This document shows positions 20,014 to 28,880 of a stretch of 51,559 nt of DNA, piece after piece. Numbering within the stretch: position 1 is the stretch's first letter; every line of letters begins with the position of its first letter. Position numbers and translations under genes: made by a program. This DNA is from Candidatus Aminicenantota bacterium (GTDB lineage Bacteria > Acidobacteriota > Aminicenantia > UBA2199): the NCBI GenBank assembly GCA_016934475.1, contig JAFGST010000010.1:1-51559 (forward strand). The letters are read 5' to 3'. The notes below the pieces were generated by a model. It did not search any database and was not told the DNA's origin. It saw nothing but the letters and a program-made list of their open reading frames with translations.

Positions 20014-20215
20014 TTTGCCCCTCCTCCAGGATGAAGATCGATTCGACGCTGGCATGAAAGACCCTCGCCAGGCGAATGGCCAGCCATACGGAGGGGCTGT
20101 AATTCCCCTTTTCGATGGCCGCGATGGTCTGACGGGAGACGCCCACTTTTTCGGCCAGGAGCGACTGGCTCATCTCGCCGCATATGAAACGGTGAAAGCG
20201 CACCTTATTAGTCAT
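20006..20215 (-). CDS. Small Xre-family helix-turn-helix regulator
   Basis: A 69-residue DNA-binding protein consisting of one Cro/CI-type helix-turn-helix (residues about 15-55: QSLLAEKVGVSRQTIAAIEK) and a short tail, with the hallmark LARVFHASVESIF ending of the YozG/short-Xre family. The ATG at 20215 follows TTGGAG at good spacing; the frame is open further upstream but runs into the AT-rich promoter region. It is the first gene of a three-gene operon with overlapping reading frames, and probably represses its own promoter. The start lies 35 bases from an 11-base palindrome, TACAT-T-ATGTA (20250-20260). Confidence 0.85.
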   Translation of the reverse strand: MTNKVRFHRFICGEMSQSLLAEKVGVSRQTIAAIEKGNYSPSVWLAIRLARVFHASVESIFILEEGQNV

Positions 20216-20440
20216 TCTCGGCTCCAAGCAAATAGTGTTATCTATATAATACATTATGTAAATTAATATTACCAAATTGTCAATTAAAATATTCACTTTT
20301 TCTAAAGATTTTTCCTGAATTGGGAAAATTTGGCCTGAATTTGGGGAAAGCCGAGCTGCTGCCCAATCGGGATGCGGGCCGGCGAAAGGTTAGGGCTAGC
20401 CTCGGGTTGCAAGCCCGGAAGGTTGTACTATAATAGCTCC
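20216..20440. promoter_or_regulatory. AT-rich divergent control region between the xre operon and the GT4 gene
   Basis: This 225-base gap is strikingly AT-rich in its left half. For the leftward operon the best promoter is TTGACA (rc at 20278-20283) with TACATA (rc at 20255-20260), 17 bases apart; the -10 is overlapped by the palindrome TACAT-T-ATGTA (20250-20260), a plausible operator for the Xre protein. The right half (20340-20400) is GC-rich and shows no gene. Confidence 0.45.
20407..20434 (+). promoter_or_regulatory. Promoter of the GT4 glycosyltransferase, possibly leaderless
   Basis: TTGCAA (20407-20412) and TATAAT (20429-20434) are 16 bases apart. The -10 box ends six bases before the ATG at 20441, where transcription would be expected to begin. 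Confidence 0.6.
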
Positions 20441-21628
20441 ATGAAAAGGAAGATCGCCGTCGTGGTGCAGCGCTATGGCTTGGAGATCAACGGCGGCGCC
20501 GAATACCACGCGCGCTTGATCGCGGAGATGCTGAATCGGCACTTCAGCGTCGAGGTCTTCACCACCTCGGCCTTCGATTACGTCACCTGGGCCCACCATT
20601 ACCCCGCGGTCAGGGAGGAGCTAAACGGCATCCCGGTCCATCGTTTCCGGGTACAGCGGTCCCGCGATCCCGAGGCCTTCGGGCGCATCCAGCAGCGTAT
20701 CCTTAAGGAGGAGCACATCCTGGACGACGAGCTGCGCTGGCTGGAGGAGGAAGGCCCTCTGGTTCCCGGCCTGCTGCGGGAGCTCCAACGGCGGGAAGCG
20801 GAGTTCGCTTATTTTGTTTTTTTCTCCTACCGCTACTACCACTCCTATCACGGGATTGAAACGTTCCGCCGCAAGGTCATCCTGGTCCCCACGGCCGAAC
20901 ACGACCAGGTGGTCCATCTCAGCCTCTTCCGGGACAGCTTCAACCTGCCGGCGGCGATCGTCTACAATTCGCCGGAAGAGAGGGAATTGATCCAGAAGGT
21001 TTCCGGCAACGCCGGAGTTCCCGGGGAGGTGATCGGTGTCGGCTCCGAGGTGCCCGATCGCTTTGATCCCCGGACAACCTGCGCCCGGCTGGGCATCGAG
21101 GGCAGTTACGCCATCTATATCGGCCGCCTGGACGAGAACAAGGGGGTTCCCGAGCTTTTCCGCTTCTATCTGCGGCTGAAGTCCGAAGAAAGGATCGGGC
21201 TGAAGCTGGTGTTGGTCGGCAAGGCCTATGTCCCGGTCCCGGAGGATCCCGATATCATCCACGTGGGTTTCCAGGAGAACAAGGAGAAATTCGACCTGCT
21301 CATGGGAGCGGACTTCCTGCTCATGCCGTCGCAGTTCGAGTCGCTCTCCATGGTCGCCATCGAGGCGTGGGCCGTCGGCAAGCCGGTGCTGGCCAATGGC
21401 CGCACCGACGTGCTGCGCGGCCAGTGCCGGCGCAGCCATGCCGGTCTCTGGTACTTGGATTACGACGAGTTCCGCGAGGCCTTCCTGGTCTTGGAGCGCA
21501 ATCCCCCGCTGCGTTCGGGACTGGGGCGGAACGGGATGGAATTCTATCGCCGGAATTATTCCTGGCAGGTCATCGAGGGCAAGTACCTGGATTTCATCAC
21601 GCGCCTCGATGGGACGGCGCGGCCTTGA
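20441..21628 (+). CDS. GT4-family glycosyltransferase
   Basis: A 395-residue retaining glycosyltransferase with GT-B fold. The N-terminal acceptor domain starts MKRKIAVVVQRYGLEINGGA and includes the usual glycine-rich loop; the C-terminal donor domain shows YIGRLDENKG, LVLVGKAYV, and the E-x7-E-like region FESLSMVAIEAWAVGKPVLA. Such enzymes add a sugar from a nucleotide donor to a polysaccharide, lipid or protein. GDP-mannose, made by the nearby ManC, is a possible donor but this is inference. The ATG at 20441 has no Shine-Dalgarno sequence and is immediately preceded by a strong -10 box. It converges on the sigma-54 activator gene, with only six bases between stops. Confidence 0.88.
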   Translation: MKRKIAVVVQRYGLEINGGAEYHARLIAEMLNRHFSVEVFTTSAFDYVTWAHHYPAVREELNGIPVHRFRVQRSRDPEAFGRIQQRILKEEHILDDELRWLEEEGPLVPGLLRELQRREAEFAYFVFFSYRYYHSYHGIETFRRKVILVPTAEHDQVVHLSLFRDSFNLPAAIVYNSPEERELIQKVSGNAGVPGEVIGVGSEVPDRFDPRTTCARLGIEGSYAIYIGRLDENKGVPELFRFYLRLKSEERIGLKLVLVGKAYVPVPEDPDIIHVGFQENKEKFDLLMGADFLLMPSQFESLSMVAIEAWAVGKPVLANGRTDVLRGQCRRSHAGLWYLDYDEFREAFLVLERNPPLRSGLGRNGMEFYRRNYSWQVIEGKYLDFITRLDGTARP

Positions 21629-21634
21629 TGAAGG

Positions 21635-23002
21635 TCAAGGCAGCAGCTGGTACTTTTTGATCTTGGACAGCAGGTTGACCCGCGATATCCCAAGAATCTT
21701 CGCCGCCTGGCTCTTGTTCCCCTTGGTGTGGCCAAGGATCCGCCGGATGTGCTCTTTCTCGATCTCGCTCAGTGATTTCAGGGCCTGGCCGCTGTCGGAC
21801 GTCTCCTGGATGCGGGAGTTCTCCAGGAAGTAGTGCGGGAGCGATTTCTTGTGCAGCTCGCTCCCGCTTTCGATGATGACGGCGCTGTTGATGATGTTCA
21901 TCAGCTCGCGGACATTTCCGGGGAAATCGTATTGTTTCAGCAGGCGCATGGCGCCCTCGGAGAGCTTCTGGATGGCTTTCTCGTTCTGCTCGTTGTACCT
22001 TTCCAGGAAGTACTGGCACAGCAGCGGGATGTCGCCCTTGCGCTCGCGCAGCGGCGGAAGGTAGACGGAGCTCATGTTCAAGCGATAAAAGAGGTCCTTG
22101 CGGAAATTCCCCTTCTTCATCTCGCTGAGAAGGTCCTTGTTGGTGGCGGCGATGATGCGCACGTCCACTTTCTGGTTCTTGGTCGATCCCAGCCGGAAAA
22201 ATTCCCCCTCCTGGAGAACCCGCAGCAGCTTCACCTGGATGGGAAGGGCCAGTTCGCCGATCTCGTCGAGGAACAATGTGCCCTTGTCGGCTTCTTCCAG
22301 GAAGCCTTTCTTGGCCGCGCTGGCACCGGTGAAGGCGCCCTTGTCGTGGCCGAAGAACTCGGAGGCGAACAGCTCGTTGGCGAAAGTTCCGGCGTTGACG
22401 GCGACGAAATGCTCGTCGCGGCGCCGGCTGATGCGGTGGATGGCCTTGGCGATCAACTCCTTGCCCGTTCCGCTTTCTCCCCAGATCAGGATGCTGTTGT
22501 CGGGCTGGGCCATCTTCTCGACCATCTGGAACAGCTTGATCATATCGTCGTCCTGGGTGATGATCTCCTGGAAGGCCTCCTTGAATTTCAGCTGGTCCAG
22601 GGATACGGCGGCTTCGGAGGCGGTCGCCCCCCGGGCGCCGCGGGTTTCCAGCACCGAGGTGATGATCTTCAGGAGCTGGTCGTTGTCGACGGGCTTGGTC
22701 AGGTAGTCGAAGGCGCCGAGCTTCATCGCCGAGACGGCCAGTTCCACGTCCTCCACGCCGGTGAGCACGATGGTCTCGATGTCGATGTTCCTGTCCTTGA
22801 TGAACTTCAGGATGTCCAGGCCGGTCACTTCGGGCATGTCCATGTCCAGCAGCAGGAGGTCGTAGCTGTTCTTGCGCAATTCCTGGAGGGCCTTGCTGCT
22901 GTTGGCCAGCACGGTGACTTCGTAGGCCCCGGTCTGCAGCAGCATGATGTTCAGGTAGTTCAGTACCGCCTGGTCGTCGTCGATGGCCAAGATCTTCTTC
23001 AT
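21635..23002 (-). CDS. NtrC-family sigma-54-dependent response regulator
   Basis: A 455-residue activator. Residues 1-120 are a receiver domain with D9/D10 acidic residues and phospho-acceptor D53 (LLLLDMDMPEV), T80 in VLTG and the conserved lysine in TKPV. Next comes the AAA+ domain: Walker A GESGTGKE, the sigma-54-contacting GAFTGA loop, and Walker B TLFLDEIGEL. The C-terminal Fis-type helix-turn-helix is GNKSQAAKILGISRVNLLSK. All elements for ATP-driven activation of sigma-54 RNA polymerase are present. Its ATG overlaps the sensor kinase stop codon (ATGA), so it is the cognate partner. It is the last gene of a run headed by a gene with a sigma-54-type promoter, so it may activate its own operon. 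Confidence 0.96.
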   Translation of the reverse strand: MKKILAIDDDQAVLNYLNIMLLQTGAYEVTVLANSSKALQELRKNSYDLLLLDMDMPEVTGLDILKFIKDRNIDIETIVLTGVEDVELAVSAMKLGAFDYLTKPVDNDQLLKIITSVLETRGARGATASEAAVSLDQLKFKEAFQEIITQDDDMIKLFQMVEKMAQPDNSILIWGESGTGKELIAKAIHRISRRRDEHFVAVNAGTFANELFASEFFGHDKGAFTGASAAKKGFLEEADKGTLFLDEIGELALPIQVKLLRVLQEGEFFRLGSTKNQKVDVRIIAATNKDLLSEMKKGNFRKDLFYRLNMSSVYLPPLRERKGDIPLLCQYFLERYNEQNEKAIQKLSEGAMRLLKQYDFPGNVRELMNIINSAVIIESGSELHKKSLPHYFLENSRIQETSDSGQALKSLSEIEKEHIRRILGHTKGNKSQAAKILGISRVNLLSKIKKYQLLP

Positions 23003-25107
23003 GGCGTTGCCCTCGGCGCGAGCGGAATGTGGATCGAGAACGTCGTGCCCGCCCCAACCTTGCTGTCCACCGCGATCCGTCCCTTGTGGTCCTTGATGAT
23101 CCCGTAGGCGATCGACAGTCCCAGCCCGGTGCCGCCCTGGTTCCTCTTGGTGGTGAAGAAAGGATCGAAGATCTGCTTGAGCGTCTTTTCGTCGATGCCG
23201 CTGCCGTTATCACGGATCTGAAGCAGGTTTTCGTTTTCCTTTTCCAGGTACTCGGTGCGGACGGCGATCGAGCCCATCTTTTTCTCGATGGCCTGCGAGG
23301 CGTTGATCAGGATGTTGACCAGAACCTGCTCCAGGCGCTGGAAGTTGCCCTTGATTCTCGGGAGGCGCTCGTCCAGCTCCAGCGTGACTTTGGCCTTGCG
23401 CCCGATCTGGTTGGAGACCAGGCGCAGGCAGCTATGGATGATCTCGTTGAGGTCCACCTCGTCGTTCAGCACGCCGTCGTCCCGCTTGGCGAACTTGCGC
23501 AGGCCGTCGACGATGGCCTTGATGCGGTTGGCTCCCTGGGCCATGTCTTCCAGCAGGATCAAAATGTTGCTGCGGAAAACGTCGTAGTTCAGGCGGGCGA
23601 TCTGCAGGTTCCCCTTCTTGCTGGAGTGTTCGTCAAGAATGGGCAGGATGTCCTTCATCGCCTCCTGGATGATCGACACGTTGCCGCGGATGAAGGTGTT
23701 GGGATTGTTGATCTCGTGGGCGATGCCCGAGACCAGCTGGCCCAGCGAGGCCAGCTTGTCGGTCTGCATCAGCTGCAGCTCCATGTTTTTCTGCTTGGTG
23801 ATCAGGCGCGAGAATTCCAGCACGCCATCCACCTCTCCCCGCTCGTCGAAGATCGGGTAGGCCTGCAGCAGGTAGTAATCGTCGGCGATCTTTTCCTCCA
23901 GGGTGATGGATTTTCTCTGCTGGAAGGCCATGGCTCCCGGGCAGGGCTGGCAGGGCTGGGAGCGGCCGAAGATCTTGGCGTAGCATTTGCCGTCGTGATT
24001 GCCCTCCTTGCGATTGGCCATCTTGACGTTGAAGTCGCGATCGATCATGACCACCTGGTCGGTGATGGCGTCGAAGAGCGTCTGCAGCTTGTTCCAGCTC
24101 TCCTTCAGCTTCTCGGTGAGCGAAACGAGTTCCTCGTTTTTGTGGATCAGCAGGTCCTTTTGCATTTCCAGGTCGGCCGTCCTGGCCTGGACGATCTTTT
24201 CCAGGTTTTCGTTTTGCTTGATCAGCTCCTGCTCCAGTTCCTTGCGCAGGCGGATGTCCTTGTAGACCTCCTCGATGCAGCGCCGGCCGTCGAAGTCGAC
24301 GAGAATGAACGAGCCGATGACCGGGCATTGCTTGCCCCGGGAATCGATCAGGCTCATCTCCATTCCCTCCAGGAATCCCTTTTCCTTCAGCTTTTTGAAA
24401 ATAAAGGGGCGGATGAGCGGGATGTTGGCGTACAGCTTGTCCTTGACGAAGTTCAGGTGGACCGATCCGTCCTCGGGGTAGTGCAGCATGCGATAGAAGG
24501 CGCGGTTGGCCTTGAGGATGTCGCCGTTCAGCTCGGAGATGACGATGCCGTCGGGCGCGTTCTCGAAAAGGTCCTCGAAGCGCTTCGTCGACTTTTCCAG
24601 CTCCCGGGTCTTGTCCTTGACCATTTCCTTCAACTTGCCGACGTACTTTTGCAGCTCCAGTTGCAGTTCGTGCTTCTCGACCGCCTTGGAGATCATGCGG
24701 CCGATCTCCCCGATGAGCTTCTTTTCCTCCTCGAGGAACTCGCCTTTCTCCCGGTACGCGACCTGGGCGTATCCCCTGGGAAGCCCGTTGACCACGATGT
24801 CGGCCCGGATGGCGCTGACGATGTCGGCGCAGTGGTTCTTGCCGCCGGGATAGCGGGTTCGATCCAGCATAATGCAGCCGCGCGCCTTCTCCGGATACTG
24901 GAATCCCTTTACCAGGTGCGAAGCGGACTGCTCCAGGACCTGTTTGAGCCCCTTGCCCGCCTCGATCTGGGAACTGATGATATAGAGGCACTCCAGTTCC
25001 TTGATCCGCTCCTTGAGGTCGTGCTCGAGCTTGCGGGCGCACTCGATGCATTCCTTCCGCTGGGGCTGCTTCTGCACCCTGGCCGTCGTCTTGCTGCCTT
25101 TTGCCAC
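22999..25107 (-). CDS. Soluble sensor histidine kinase with GAF-like and two PAS domains
   Basis: A 702-residue kinase without membrane segments. Residues about 20-165 form a GAF-like input domain (KELECLYIISSQIEAGKGLK), followed by a coiled coil, a PAS domain (about 190-300), a second coiled coil, and another PAS-like domain (about 340-445) that contains a CQPCPGAM-type cysteine pair. The dimerisation box has phospho-acceptor H464 in GIAHEINNPNTFI; then come N-box, DNGSGIDEKTL and the G box GTGLGLSIAYG. It phosphorylates the NtrC-family regulator encoded by the overlapping next gene. The GTG start is five bases after a TGCTATAAT extended -10 hexamer, and the gene begins eight bases after the end of the Stn-like large subunit. 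The cytosolic location and cysteines suggest sensing of redox or metabolic state, which is inference. Confidence 0.93.
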   Translation of the reverse strand: MAKGSKTTARVQKQPQRKECIECARKLEHDLKERIKELECLYIISSQIEAGKGLKQVLEQSASHLVKGFQYPEKARGCIMLDRTRYPGGKNHCADIVSAIRADIVVNGLPRGYAQVAYREKGEFLEEEKKLIGEIGRMISKAVEKHELQLELQKYVGKLKEMVKDKTRELEKSTKRFEDLFENAPDGIVISELNGDILKANRAFYRMLHYPEDGSVHLNFVKDKLYANIPLIRPFIFKKLKEKGFLEGMEMSLIDSRGKQCPVIGSFILVDFDGRRCIEEVYKDIRLRKELEQELIKQNENLEKIVQARTADLEMQKDLLIHKNEELVSLTEKLKESWNKLQTLFDAITDQVVMIDRDFNVKMANRKEGNHDGKCYAKIFGRSQPCQPCPGAMAFQQRKSITLEEKIADDYYLLQAYPIFDERGEVDGVLEFSRLITKQKNMELQLMQTDKLASLGQLVSGIAHEINNPNTFIRGNVSIIQEAMKDILPILDEHSSKKGNLQIARLNYDVFRSNILILLEDMAQGANRIKAIVDGLRKFAKRDDGVLNDEVDLNEIIHSCLRLVSNQIGRKAKVTLELDERLPRIKGNFQRLEQVLVNILINASQAIEKKMGSIAVRTEYLEKENENLLQIRDNGSGIDEKTLKQIFDPFFTTKRNQGGTGLGLSIAYGIIKDHKGRIAVDSKVGAGTTFSIHIPLAPRATP

Positions 25108-25110
25108 GGG

Positions 25111-25122
25111 GATATTATAGCA
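25111..25122 (-). promoter_or_regulatory. Extended -10 promoter element before the sensor kinase
   Basis: On the minus strand TGCTATAAT (rc of 25114-25122) forms an extended -10 motif, ending five or six bases before the GTG start; no good -35 box is present. It overlaps the last codon of the upstream large-subunit gene, and could give the two-component genes an internal, leaderless transcript. Confidence 0.45.
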
Positions 25123-28100
25123 CCAATTTGCTTTTGATTTTTGTTCTCAGGTAGTTTTCGCTGGAGAGTAGCGGCTGTTTCTCGCGGCTGTGGATGGCCA
25201 GGTCGATGGCCAGGGGGAGAAAGTGGGCCTTGCCTCCCGCAGTGGCGAACGTTTCCCTGAAGAGCCGACCTCCCCAAAAACCGCCGTCGGCGACCTCTCG
25301 GTAATAGGGATTGGCCTCGGTGATCTCCCGGAAGACTGCGGCGGCATCGATGTCCTGAAGGGGCTGGCCGGTAAGCTGGGCCAGCCTGCCGATGACTTCC
25401 AGGTTGGTCATGCCGCTGCGCGCCGGCAGGAGCGCGGCGCAGCGCTGGACGCGCCGGTCGCAGGCGGTGTAGGTGCCGTCGCTTTCCAGTGGGGTCGACA
25501 TGGGCAGGATGACATCGGCCTCGGCGGCGCTGGCCGTCAGAAAAAAGTCGGCCACGAGCTTGAATTCCACCGCGGACAGCAGGCTCCCGGCTCCACTGGC
25601 GGCCAGGGGATCCTCGCCGAAGACCAAAAGCGCCTTCACCTCGCCCTTCTTCAACCTGGCGGCCAGGTCGACCGGCGTAAATATCCTCTCCAGGGGGGCC
25701 TTCCACATGGCGCTCAAGTGGGCAATCCCGTCCTGGCCGGGGCGGACGAAACCGGGCAGCCAGCGGGGATCACATCCCATGTCGAGGAGTCCCTGGGCAT
25801 TGGCGTAGTCGCGGATGAGCAGCAGGCCGTTTCCGGGCTTGCCGGATTTTCCCAGCAGCAGCATCAGGTTCCCCAGGGCCTTCAGCTCGTCGCGCGATCG
25901 TTCCAGGTATTCGTCCATGCCGTAGACAATCACCAGGTTGGGCGACCCGGCCAGCAGCTCGACGACGCGCTCGAATTTCTCCTTTTCCATGGCCGTTTTG
26001 GCCAGGGCTTGCTTGGGGCCCAGCTTGACGATCGAGGCCTGGAATTGCGCGAAGTCTTCGCAGCGGCGCTCGATGAACTCCCGGTCGATGACCCCCTTCT
26101 TGATCAGGGCGCCGGCGATGCCCGCCAACAGGGAGGTGTTGCTGCCCCGCTTGGGATCGAGCCACAGGTCGGCGATTTTGCTGAGAGTGTTTTCCGATGA
26201 GCTGATGGAGACCAGGCGGGCCCCCCTCTTGATCGCCTCCTTGATCTTCAGTTCGGCCACCAGGTTGTTCTCGGTCAGCTCGGCGTTCACGACCAGGATG
26301 ACATCGGCCTTGGCCAGATCGTCCATCGTCGTTGTGGAGGTCGTGAACCCGAGCATATCGTCGAGGGCGTCGAGTTCGTGTCCGTCAAACATGTTGCTGA
26401 AGCTGCCGATCATATTGGTTTGCCAGCCGGAGCGCACCCATTTCTGTAGCAGGTACAGCTCCTCGTTGGCCATGCGCGGGGAGGCGAATACGGCCACGGA
26501 CTCGGTCCCATGCGCCTGAATGACGGCCTGGATCCTGGCGGCGGCGAGGGTGAGCGCCTCGTCCCAGGACGCTTCCCGAAGTCCGTTCCCCTTCTTGACC
26601 CGGGGCGCGAGCAGGCGTCCTTTGTCCAGCATGTAGCGGTAGCCGAAGCGTCCTTTGTGGCAAAGGTAGCCCTTGTTGTGCGAGTCGCCGTTGACCGCCG
26701 CGACGGCAAAGGTGTCCCGATCGAAGATCTTGTACTGCAGCACGCAGCCGACGGAGCAGAAGTGACAAATCGAATCGGCTCTCCGGGCGGCCCAGGGTCC
26801 GGGTTTGGCGAACGGCAGGCTCTCGGCGATGGCGCCGGTGGGACAGGCGGCGATGCAATTGCCGCAGGAGATGCAGTTGGTTTCCAGAAGCTTTTTCTCC
26901 ATGGAGGGACGCACCACCGATTTGAAGCCGCGGTAGACGAAGCCCAGCGCCGAGACTTGGAGGACCTCCGAACAAGTGCGGACGCAACGGCCGCAGGCGA
27001 TGCATTTGTTCGGATCCAGCGTGATGAAGGGATGGCCCTTGTCGACCTTGTATTTTCTCACTTCACCGACGAATTTGGTGATGTCCACGCCAAAATCCAC
27101 GGCGTGCTTGCGCAGAGCGCAGTCGAAATACGCCGAGCAGCCGCATTCCAGGCAGCGGCCGGCCTCGTTTTGCGCCTGCTGCGGGGTGAAGCCCCTTTCT
27201 ACCTCCTCGAAGGTCTTGCCTCTGGATGCGGCCGGCAGTTCCGGCATTTTTTCCTTCGCGATCTTCGCGAAGTCGGCGAAATCGCTGTCGGGGATATCGC
27301 CGAAGGCCTCCTTGCGGCTGATGAATTCAGCCGTGCGGGCCTCGGCCTTGCCGTTGCGGACGTATTGATCGATGGACTCGGCGGCGCGCCTGCCCTGGGC
27401 GATGGCGTCAATGGCCACGGCCGGCCCGGTGGCCATGTCGCCGCCGACGAACACCCCTGGGATCGACGTTGCGAAAGTGCCTTCGTCGTAGACGGGGGTA
27501 TTATGACGGGTCGACTGCAGCCGCGGGTCCTTTTGCAGGCCGCACAGGTCGACGTCCTGGCCGATGGCCGAGATGACGAAGTCACAGGGCAGGCGGTACT
27601 CGGAATTCGCCAGCGGCACGGGGCTGCGCCGGCCGCTGGCATCGGGCTCTCCCAGCTCCATGCGGATGCAGGTCAGTGCCTGCAGCCGGCCGTTCTCCTG
27701 CAGCAGCTCGGTCGGTGCCGAAAGCTGGACCAGTTCGACGCCCTCCTCGAGGGCGGCCTCGATCTCCATGGAATGAGCCGGCATCTCCTTGCGCGTGCGG
27801 CGGTAGAGCAGCGTCACCTTGTCGGCTCCGAGCCTGAGGGCGGTGCGGGCGGCATCGATGGCCGTGTTGCCTCCACCGACCACGACGACCGTGCCGTAGA
27901 TCTCGGGCTTCTTTTCCCCCTGGAGCTGCCAGAGGAAATCGATGCCGCCCAGGACCCCGGTGATCTGGTCTTCGCCCGCCAGACGCATGCCCTTTGCCTT
28001 CTGGGCCCCGAAGGCAAGGAAAATGGAGTCATAGCCCTGCTTTTTGAGATCGTCGAGAGTGAAGTCCCGTCCCAGGGCGCTGCTGGTCTTCAGCGTTACT

Positions 28101-28867
28101 CCCAGGCCAGTGATCCAGCCGATCTCCTTGTCCAGCAGCTCTTTGGGCAGGCGGTACTCGGGGATGCCGTAGCGTAGCATGCCCCCGAGTGCCGGCGCTT
28201 TCTCGAAGAGGGTGACGGCGTATCCCTTGAGAATCAGGTAATAGGCGCAGGTCAGGCCGGCCGGCCCGCCGCCGACCACCGCCACCTTTTTACCGTTGGC
28301 CGGAGGCAGCGCCGGCGTCCAGGGATCTTCGATGTCGATGTCGGTGGCGTAGCGCTTCAGGTAGTCGATGCCCACGCGCTCGTCGACGCGGTTGCGGCGG
28401 CAGGCCACCTCGCATTCACGCACGCAGACGCGGCCGCAGACCAGGGGCAGGGGATTGGTCCTTTTGATCAGGCGAACCGCCTCGCGCTCCTTGCCCATGG
28501 CGATGAGGGCGATGTACCCCTGGACGTCGACGCCGGCCGGGCAAGTCTGCTGGCATGGAGCCAGGCAATCGGCGTAGTGGTTGGAGAGGAGCAGCTCCAG
28601 GGCGGTTTTCCGGGCCGCGCGGATGCGCGGATTGTCGGTGTGGACAACCATCTTGTCGGCGACCGGACTGGAGCACGACGGGATCAGCTTGGCGATCCCC
28701 TCGACCTCCACCACGCAGAGATAGCAGGAACCGTAGGGCGGGAGCTTCGGATCGTGGCACAGGGTCGGGATCTCGGCAAGGCGGTTCTCCTGGATGACCT
28801 CCAGGATGGTCTGCCCGGGCCGGGCAGTCACTTGCTTTCCATCGATATTGAGCGTGATCTTTTCCAT
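25115..28867 (-). CDS. Large subunit of an Stn-type bifurcating transhydrogenase: ferredoxin, NfnB-like and NuoG/FDH-like domains in one chain
   Basis: A 1250-residue iron-sulfur flavoprotein. Residues 1-80 are a complex-I-type [2Fe-2S] domain (C37, C48, C51, C65). Residues 95-165 resemble the NfnB/GltD cluster region (C101, C105, C109 in CLAPCQQTCPAG, then CGRVCVRECEVAC). Residues about 185-520 carry an FAD loop (VAVVGGGPAGLTC) and an NADPH loop (VVVVGGGNTAIDAA). Next come CLECGC, two ferredoxin clusters (CIACGRCVRTC, CISCGNCIAACP) and a domain like NuoG or formate dehydrogenase, with C701, C704 and C708 in CHFCSVGC and a fourth ligand in GYLCHKG. The last domain has no Cys or Sec where a molybdenum ligand belongs and lacks the C-terminal cofactor-binding domain, so formate dehydrogenase activity is unlikely. 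Together with the NuoE- and NuoF-like partners it matches the domain order of Sporomusa-type Nfn (Stn). ATG at 28867 has AGAGGAAAG in front. Confidence 0.85.
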   Translation of the reverse strand: MEKITLNIDGKQVTARPGQTILEVIQENRLAEIPTLCHDPKLPPYGSCYLCVVEVEGIAKLIPSCSSPVADKMVVHTDNPRIRAARKTALELLLSNHYADCLAPCQQTCPAGVDVQGYIALIAMGKEREAVRLIKRTNPLPLVCGRVCVRECEVACRRNRVDERVGIDYLKRYATDIDIEDPWTPALPPANGKKVAVVGGGPAGLTCAYYLILKGYAVTLFEKAPALGGMLRYGIPEYRLPKELLDKEIGWITGLGVTLKTSSALGRDFTLDDLKKQGYDSIFLAFGAQKAKGMRLAGEDQITGVLGGIDFLWQLQGEKKPEIYGTVVVVGGGNTAIDAARTALRLGADKVTLLYRRTRKEMPAHSMEIEAALEEGVELVQLSAPTELLQENGRLQALTCIRMELGEPDASGRRSPVPLANSEYRLPCDFVISAIGQDVDLCGLQKDPRLQSTRHNTPVYDEGTFATSIPGVFVGGDMATGPAVAIDAIAQGRRAAESIDQYVRNGKAEARTAEFISRKEAFGDIPDSDFADFAKIAKEKMPELPAASRGKTFEEVERGFTPQQAQNEAGRCLECGCSAYFDCALRKHAVDFGVDITKFVGEVRKYKVDKGHPFITLDPNKCIACGRCVRTCSEVLQVSALGFVYRGFKSVVRPSMEKKLLETNCISCGNCIAACPTGAIAESLPFAKPGPWAARRADSICHFCSVGCVLQYKIFDRDTFAVAAVNGDSHNKGYLCHKGRFGYRYMLDKGRLLAPRVKKGNGLREASWDEALTLAAARIQAVIQAHGTESVAVFASPRMANEELYLLQKWVRSGWQTNMIGSFSNMFDGHELDALDDMLGFTTSTTTMDDLAKADVILVVNAELTENNLVAELKIKEAIKRGARLVSISSSENTLSKIADLWLDPKRGSNTSLLAGIAGALIKKGVIDREFIERRCEDFAQFQASIVKLGPKQALAKTAMEKEKFERVVELLAGSPNLVIVYGMDEYLERSRDELKALGNLMLLLGKSGKPGNGLLLIRDYANAQGLLDMGCDPRWLPGFVRPGQDGIAHLSAMWKAPLERIFTPVDLAARLKKGEVKALLVFGEDPLAASGAGSLLSAVEFKLVADFFLTASAAEADVILPMSTPLESDGTYTACDRRVQRCAALLPARSGMTNLEVIGRLAQLTGQPLQDIDAAAVFREITEANPYYREVADGGFWGGRLFRETFATAGGKAHFLPLAIDLAIHSREKQPLLSSENYLRTKIKSKLVL

Positions 28868-28880
28868 GGAGCTTTCCTCT

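Noticed and set aside
25115-28867. Annotation as formate dehydrogenase alpha subunit or plain glutamate synthase.
   Set aside because: No molybdenum-ligating Cys or Sec, and no molybdopterin-dinucleotide C-terminal domain; the chain also has NfnB-like and ferredoxin parts and NuoE/NuoF-like partners.
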